NCBI RefSeq assembly: GCF_002081825.1
Contig: NZ_MUKU01000009.1
Coordinates: forward strand, 62,001 to 126,000
Reading direction: 5' to 3'
Length of the DNA: 64,000 nucleotides
Source of the DNA: Chromobacterium haemolyticum
GTDB taxonomy: Bacteria > Pseudomonadota > Gammaproteobacteria > Burkholderiales > Chromobacteriaceae
Each line of letters begins with the position of its first letter. Within the stretch, counting starts at the first letter, position 1. The notes under the pieces are model-generated. The model was not told where the DNA came from. It did not search any database and saw only the letters and a list, made by a program, of their open reading frames with translations. The position numbers and the translations under genes are program-made. This document shows positions 59,787 to 64,000 of this stretch, piece after piece.

Positions 59787-60946
59787 ACGCCGAACACCAA
59801 ATGGCTGGCGAACTTGCGCCGCAGCGGCGGCAACGCGTCCAGCGCGCTGAGGCCGACACTGCGCATGGCGCTGACCACCGGATGATGGCCGTCGAATAAT
59901 TTAATCAAACCATGGGTGAAACCCACCACCGCGTGGCTGTCCACCCGTCGCAACGCGGCATAGGCCGCCAGCGCGGCGGCGTCGCCGGGATCGGCCGCGC
60001 CGGCCAGCGCCGCGCTGAGGCCGGCGGCGTCGCGCAGGCCCAGGTTCAGGCCCTGCGCCGCCACCGGGTGCATGGTTTGCGCGGCGTTGCCTATCATCGC
60101 CACCCGGCCGCTGACCACGCGGTTGAGCTGCTTCAGCGCCAGCGGGAACGCCGCGCGCGGCCCCACGCTCAGAATGCGGCCCTGGCGCTCGCCGAAGGCC
60201 TGCTGCAAAGCAGCGGCCACCTCGGCGTCGTCCGCAGCCTGCAAGCGGGCAGCGTCCTCGGCGCTGCGGGTCCACACCAACATATAAGCGTCGCCGTGCG
60301 GCAACAGGGCCAACGGCCCGTCATGGGCGAAGCGCTCGTAGGCCACGCCCTTGGGAGGCAATTCGGTGCTCACCTCGGCCAGCACCGCGCACTGGCGGTA
60401 ATCGTGGCTCAGGCGCTTGACGCCGGGCAGGCTTTCCGCCAGCGCGCCGCCCTCGGCCATCACCGCCAGCCGGCAGGTCAAGACGCTCTCGCCGGCGTCG
60501 GACGCCACCGTCACCACCGCGTAATGACTGAGGCTCTTGACCGCCCTCACCCGGTGACGCCACAGCACGCGCACGCCGGCGCGCTCCAGCGCGCCGCCCA
60601 GCGCCGCCACCAGCGCCGGATAGTCCACCACCGCGCCCAAGTGCGGCAGCCCCACATCCTCGCCTTGCAACAGGGTGCGGCCGCAAGCGCTTTGCTGCGA
60701 CACGTGCACGCTGTCGATCAAGGACGCCGGCAAATCCTCCGGCCAGGCGCCGGCTTCGCGCAGCAGCTCGCGGCTGTGCCAGGACAGCGCCAGCGCGCGC
60801 GCGTCGCGCACCGCCTCGTCGCGGCCTCGGGCCTCCACCAGCGTCACCTCGCGGCCGGCGCGCGCCAGCCGCAGCGCGGCCAGCGCCCCCACCGGGCCGC
60901 CGCCTATGATCACCACGTCCGCATGTTCATTTGTCTGTTGCTGCAT
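59783..60946 (-). CDS. ubiH: Ubiquinone-biosynthesis FAD hydroxylase, UbiH type
   Basis: The 387-residue product has IIGGGPVGALAALRLARAG at the N-terminus, a central VMAEGGALAESLPG and the family motif MIGNAAQTMHPVAAQGLNLGL. GNAAQTMHPVAGQG is characteristic for UbiH, as opposed to GDAAHTVHP of UbiI/UbiF. It is followed by a second hydroxylase and preceded by pepP. The start at 60946 has GGAAGGAAG upstream. Confidence 0.85.
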   Translation of the reverse strand: MQQQTNEHADVVIIGGGPVGALAALRLARAGREVTLVEARGRDEAVRDARALALSWHSRELLREAGAWPEDLPASLIDSVHVSQQSACGRTLLQGEDVGLPHLGAVVDYPALVAALGGALERAGVRVLWRHRVRAVKSLSHYAVVTVASDAGESVLTCRLAVMAEGGALAESLPGVKRLSHDYRQCAVLAEVSTELPPKGVAYERFAHDGPLALLPHGDAYMLVWTRSAEDAARLQAADDAEVAAALQQAFGERQGRILSVGPRAAFPLALKQLNRVVSGRVAMIGNAAQTMHPVAAQGLNLGLRDAAGLSAALAGAADPGDAAALAAYAALRRVDSHAVVGFTHGLIKLFDGHHPVVSAMRSVGLSALDALPPLRRKFASHLVFGV

Positions 60947-60989
60947 GTCTGCTTCCTTCCTGTTTCCTCGGGACACAGGCTCCGGATAC

Positions 60990-62285
60990 TCAATTCTCGT
61001 TCATCAGCGCTTCGATCTGATCAATCTGCTTGGGCACGCCGCCGGTATAGACCTCGCAGCCCTGCTCGGTAATCAGCACGTCGTCTTCGATGCGCACGCC
61101 GATATTGTGCAAGGCGGCCGGCACGCCGTCCGCCGGGCGGATATACAAGCCCGGCTCCACCGTCACGCACATGCCGGGCTGGTAAGCGCGCCACAGGCCG
61201 TTGCGCTTGCGCGCGCCCACGTCGTGCACATCCAGGCCGATCAAATGACCGATGCCGTGCATGTAGAACTGGCGGTAAGCGCCGGATTCGATCACCCCGT
61301 CCACGCTGCCTTGCAGCAGCCCCAGGTCCAGCATGCCCTGAGCCAGCACCGCCAGCGCGGCGTCGCCGGACGCGTTCCAGGGCACCTTGGGGCCCAGCGC
61401 GGCGATGGCCGCCGCCTGCGCCGCCAGCACCACTTCATAGACGTCGCGCTGCGGGCCGCTGAAGCGGCCGTTGATCGGGAAGCTGCGGGTGATGTCGCCG
61501 GCGTAGCCTTCCAGCTCGCAGCCGGCGTCGATCAACAGCATCTCGCCGTCGCGCAGCAGGCCGTTGTTGGCGCAGTAATGCAGAGTGCAGGCATGGGCGC
61601 CGCCGGCGACGATGCTTTCGTAGGAAGGCTGGCGCGCGCCGCGGCTGACGAAGGCGTGCAGGATTTCCGCCTCGATCTGGTATTCATGCAGGCCGGGCCG
61701 GGTGGTCCGCATCGCCTGCACATGACCGGCGGCGGAAATCTCGCCGGCGCGGCGCAGCAGCGCGATCTCGCTGTCGTCCTTGATCAAGCGCATCTCGTCC
61801 AGCAGCGCGTGCACGTCGCCGTAGCAACTGGGCGCCGGCGCGCCGTGGTAGGCGCGCTGGCGCAGGCTGTCCAGCCAGCCGTTGACGCGCGCGTCGAATT
61901 TGGCGTCGCGGCCCAGGCTCCAGCACAGCCGGCCGCAGCCGGACAGCAGCTCCAGCATCCGCGCGTCCAGCTCGGCGACGGGATAAGCCTCCTCGAAGCC
62001 GAAAGCCTCGGCCGCCGCCTGCGGCCCGTGGCGGAAGCCTTCCCAGATTTCCATGTCCGGATTCTTGTCGCGGCAGAACAGGATGGACTTGCCGCTGCGG
62101 CCGTCCAGCACCAGCACCGCTTCCGGTTCGGCGAAACCGGTCAGGTACAGGAAATGGCTGTCCGGGCGATAGGGATAGAAATTATCGGCGTTGCGCACCG
62201 CTTCCGGCGCGGTGGGCAGCACCGCGACGGCCTCGCCCAGGGCGGACAGCAGGCGGGCGCGGCGTGCGGCATGAGGCGTGGGCAT
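60990..62285 (-). CDS. pepP: Xaa-Pro aminopeptidase (aminopeptidase P)
   Basis: The 431-residue product is of the M24B family with an N-terminal AMP-N domain (YRPDSHFLYLTGFAEPEAVL) and a pita-bread C-terminal domain. Metal ligands are seen in LLIDAGCELEGYAGDITRSF (two Asp), HGIGHLIGLDVHD (His), VTVEPGLY (Glu) and GVRIEDDVLIT (Glu). It removes N-terminal residues preceding Pro. It heads the pepP-ubiH-ubiI-like run. Confidence 0.94.
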   Translation of the reverse strand: MPTPHAARRARLLSALGEAVAVLPTAPEAVRNADNFYPYRPDSHFLYLTGFAEPEAVLVLDGRSGKSILFCRDKNPDMEIWEGFRHGPQAAAEAFGFEEAYPVAELDARMLELLSGCGRLCWSLGRDAKFDARVNGWLDSLRQRAYHGAPAPSCYGDVHALLDEMRLIKDDSEIALLRRAGEISAAGHVQAMRTTRPGLHEYQIEAEILHAFVSRGARQPSYESIVAGGAHACTLHYCANNGLLRDGEMLLIDAGCELEGYAGDITRSFPINGRFSGPQRDVYEVVLAAQAAAIAALGPKVPWNASGDAALAVLAQGMLDLGLLQGSVDGVIESGAYRQFYMHGIGHLIGLDVHDVGARKRNGLWRAYQPGMCVTVEPGLYIRPADGVPAALHNIGVRIEDDVLITEQGCEVYTGGVPKQIDQIEALMNEN

Positions 62286-62372
62286 GGCGGAATCCAGGCA
62301 AGAGACCGGCGCGGTCGTAAAAGCGGCAGTTTACACCGCCGCCCGCGCCAACCCAAGCCCCGCCGCCGCGCC

Positions 62373-63182
62373 TCAGGTCGCGGCGGACAGCATCCACTCA
62401 TGCGCCGGGTCGTTGTGGAAGCGCCATTCGCGGCGCGGCCCGGCCATCACGTTGAGGTAGTAGGATTCATAGCCGTGCGGCACGCACACCGGATGATAGC
62501 CGCGCGGCACCAGCACCACGTCGCCGTCCTCCACCGCGTGGGATTGGTCCAGATCGCGCTCGTCGGTGTAGACGCGCTGGAACACGAAGCCCTGCGCCGG
62601 GCTCACCCGGTGGTAATAGGTTTCCTCCAGCTGGCTTTCCGCCGGCAGCGCGTCGCGGTCGTGCTTGTGCGGCGGATAGCTGGACGAATGGCCGGACGGG
62701 GTGCGCACTTCCACCACCAGTAGGCCGTCCGCCTCCGCCTGCTGCGGCAGAATGTCGGTGACGTAGCGGGTGTTGCTCCCCTGCCCGCGCACGCTCTGCG
62801 CCATGTCCTGCGGCCGGATCAGCCGCGGCGGCCGGATCAGCGGCCGGCCCGGCGCCGAGCACAAAGCCACTTCGGCCGCGCCGCGGGCGACGATGCGCAA
62901 TGCACAGCCGGCGGGAATATAAGCCGCCCACGGCGCTTGCCCGTCGAACACGTCGGCGCGGCCGCCCACGCCCGGCCAATGTTGGTCGCCGGCGACGATG
63001 TCGACGACGCCGGCCAGCACCACCACGCAGCATTCCCGCTCCGCTTGCAGCCAGTCCTCGGCCTCGCCGTCGGCCAGGCGCAAGGCGCGGAAGCCGACAT
63101 GGCGCCAGCCGGCGGAGGCCGGCGTCACATCGGCGGCGACGCGGCCGGCCGCCGCTCTCACGCGCAAATCAGGCTGATTCAT
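62373..63182 (-). CDS. iolB: 5-deoxy-glucuronate isomerase IolB
   Basis: The 269-residue double-cupin product has HVGFRALRLADGEAEDWLQA, EVRTPSGHSSSYPPHKHDRD (His-rich metal site), LEETYYHRVSPAQGFVFQRV and VPRGYHPVCVPHGYESYYLN. It converts 5-deoxy-glucuronate to 5-dehydro-2-deoxy-D-gluconate in myo-inositol breakdown. It overlaps the iolE gene by 4 bp. It seems to be the last gene of an iol operon that enters from beyond the window. Confidence 0.94.
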   Translation of the reverse strand: MNQPDLRVRAAAGRVAADVTPASAGWRHVGFRALRLADGEAEDWLQAERECCVVVLAGVVDIVAGDQHWPGVGGRADVFDGQAPWAAYIPAGCALRIVARGAAEVALCSAPGRPLIRPPRLIRPQDMAQSVRGQGSNTRYVTDILPQQAEADGLLVVEVRTPSGHSSSYPPHKHDRDALPAESQLEETYYHRVSPAQGFVFQRVYTDERDLDQSHAVEDGDVVLVPRGYHPVCVPHGYESYYLNVMAGPRREWRFHNDPAHEWMLSAAT

Positions 63183-64000
63183 GCGCAACTCCTTTCCGAC
63201 GCGCCGGCGCGGATGGCGGCCACCAGCCCGGCCAGGGTGCGGAAGCCCAGCTCGGCGTAGCGGTAGCTGGGCGCCACCACCGGGTCCTGTTCCGCCTCCA
63301 CCACCAGCCAGCCGCGATAGCCGTGCTCGGCCAGCGTGCGCAGCAGGGCTTCGAAATCGATGACGCCGTCGCCGGGCACGGTGAACACGCCGTTGAGCAC
63401 CGCCTCCAGAAAACTCCAGCCGCGGTTGCGCGCCAGCCGCGCCACCTGCGGGCGGATGTCCTTGCAATGAACGTGAACCACGCGGCCGATATGACGGCGC
63501 AGCACCGCCAGCGGTTCGCCGCCGGCGAAGGCGATGTGGCCGCTGTCGAACAGCAGGCCCACTTCCGGGCCGGTGACCGCCATCAGCGCGTCCACATCGT
63601 CCGGGGTTTCGACGTAGGCCCCCATATGGTGATGGTAGGCCAGCGTCAGGCCGTGGCTTTGCAGATGGCGGCCGAAGGCGTTCAGCCGCTCGCCGTAGTC
63701 GCGCCATTGCCGCTCCGAGCCAAAGCGCGGGCGCTGGCTCAAGGGCCTCGGCTGGCCCTGTATCGCCTGGGCCACTTCGCCGTAGACCATCACCCGGCAG
63801 CCGCTGGCGGCCAGCAAACGCACATGCGGCTCCGCCGCGGCGATTTCCTCATCCACGCCGCGCTCGGCCAGCCTGCCGGAATGCCAGCCGGACACGCATT
63901 GCAGGCCGTGCGGCGCCAGCGCCGCCGCCAGCGCTTCCGGCTGGCGCGGGAATTTATTGCCCAGCTCAAAACCGCGGTAGCCTATGGCCGCGCCTTCGGC
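63179..64000 (-). CDS. iolE: myo-Inosose-2 dehydratase IolE, N-terminus beyond window
   Basis: The TIM-barrel protein is open at the right edge. Visible segments include GYRGFELGNKFPRQPEALAA, LAYHHHMGAYVETPDDVDAL (metal-binding region), LLFDSGHIAFAGGEPLAVLR, VVHVHCKDIRPQVARL and WLVVEAEQDPVVAPSYRYAE. It dehydrates 2-keto-myo-inositol. Translationally coupled to iolB by an ATGA overlap. About 273 residues are inside the window. Confidence 0.93.
   Translation of the reverse strand, partial: AEGAAIGYRGFELGNKFPRQPEALAAALAPHGLQCVSGWHSGRLAERGVDEEIAAAEPHVRLLAASGCRVMVYGEVAQAIQGQPRPLSQRPRFGSERQWRDYGERLNAFGRHLQSHGLTLAYHHHMGAYVETPDDVDALMAVTGPEVGLLFDSGHIAFAGGEPLAVLRRHIGRVVHVHCKDIRPQVARLARNRGWSFLEAVLNGVFTVPGDGVIDFEALLRTLAEHGYRGWLVVEAEQDPVVAPSYRYAELGFRTLAGLVAAIRAGASERSCA

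Noticed and set aside
1-64000. CRISPR arrays, tRNA or rRNA genes, transposases
   Set aside because: No regularly spaced direct repeats, cloverleaf-like sequences, rRNA motifs or DDE transposase motifs were recognised on either strand.

Overview
The window is GC-rich, gene-dense DNA from a facultatively anaerobic, motile betaproteobacterium. A Chromobacterium-like member of the Neisseriales is the best guess. This is inferred from gene content: a BetR-type regulator, an E. coli-type FrdABCD fumarate reductase, a pepP-ubiH-ubiI-like run, inositol genes and a complete secondary flagellar export/basal-body locus. No 16S gene or other decisive marker is present. I see no tRNA, rRNA, CRISPR array or transposase gene.

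Layout. 1-5426: a frameshifted MocR/GntR-aminotransferase regulator cut by the window edge, a divergent MFS exporter, a small secreted protein and a subtilisin-like protease without a signal peptide. 5447-14413: a sugar/polyol catabolic locus with a RbsABC-type ABC importer, a zinc alcohol dehydrogenase, an SDR dehydrogenase and split DhaK/DhaL kinase on the minus strand, plus an RpiB-family isomerase and a SorC-type regulator on the plus strand. The enzyme set fits tetritol (erythritol/threitol) use via erythrulose phosphate. 14552-16672: a decayed zone with a triply broken chemoreceptor gene and 3' scraps of gloA and probably a LysR-type gene. 16826-21205: secreted PI-PLC-like phospholipase, NTF2-like protein, DHA2 exporter with divergent LysR regulator, and a tiny membrane protein. 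21591-26250: frdABCD and dcuB for fumarate respiration. 26614-30562: accessory genes (GNAT, small membrane protein, degenerate ImmA/IrrE-like protein, MFS exporter, VOC protein).

31056-52218 is a secondary (lateral-type) flagellar locus. On the minus strand it runs fliE-F-G-H-I-J, fliD-S-T-K-L, fliA, motA, motB, a Crp-family gene, flgM, flgN and a FlgJ-like glucosaminidase. On the plus strand it runs fliM-N-P-Q-R-flhB-flhA. Flagellin, rod/hook genes and a sigma-54 activator are not in the window. 52690-56072 holds a signalling set: a BetR-REC regulator facing a hybrid histidine kinase that is translationally coupled to a periplasmic SUOX-fold protein. 56661-62285: acyl-CoA-binding protein, TonB-like protein, dsbC, two ubiquinone-type hydroxylases and pepP. 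62373-64000: iolB and the end of iolE.

The most striking non-coding signal is a family of imperfectly palindromic elements of about 140 bp (MITE-like, ends AACCTGTT...AACAGGTT, flanked by CTNAG). About ten full or partial copies are present. One copy interrupts the chemoreceptor gene with a 5-bp target duplication. Several others start exactly at a stop codon, because the CTNAG target itself supplies the TGA, TAG or TAA. A 145-bp relative with different ends sits inside fliP and appears to be translated as part of its N-terminus.
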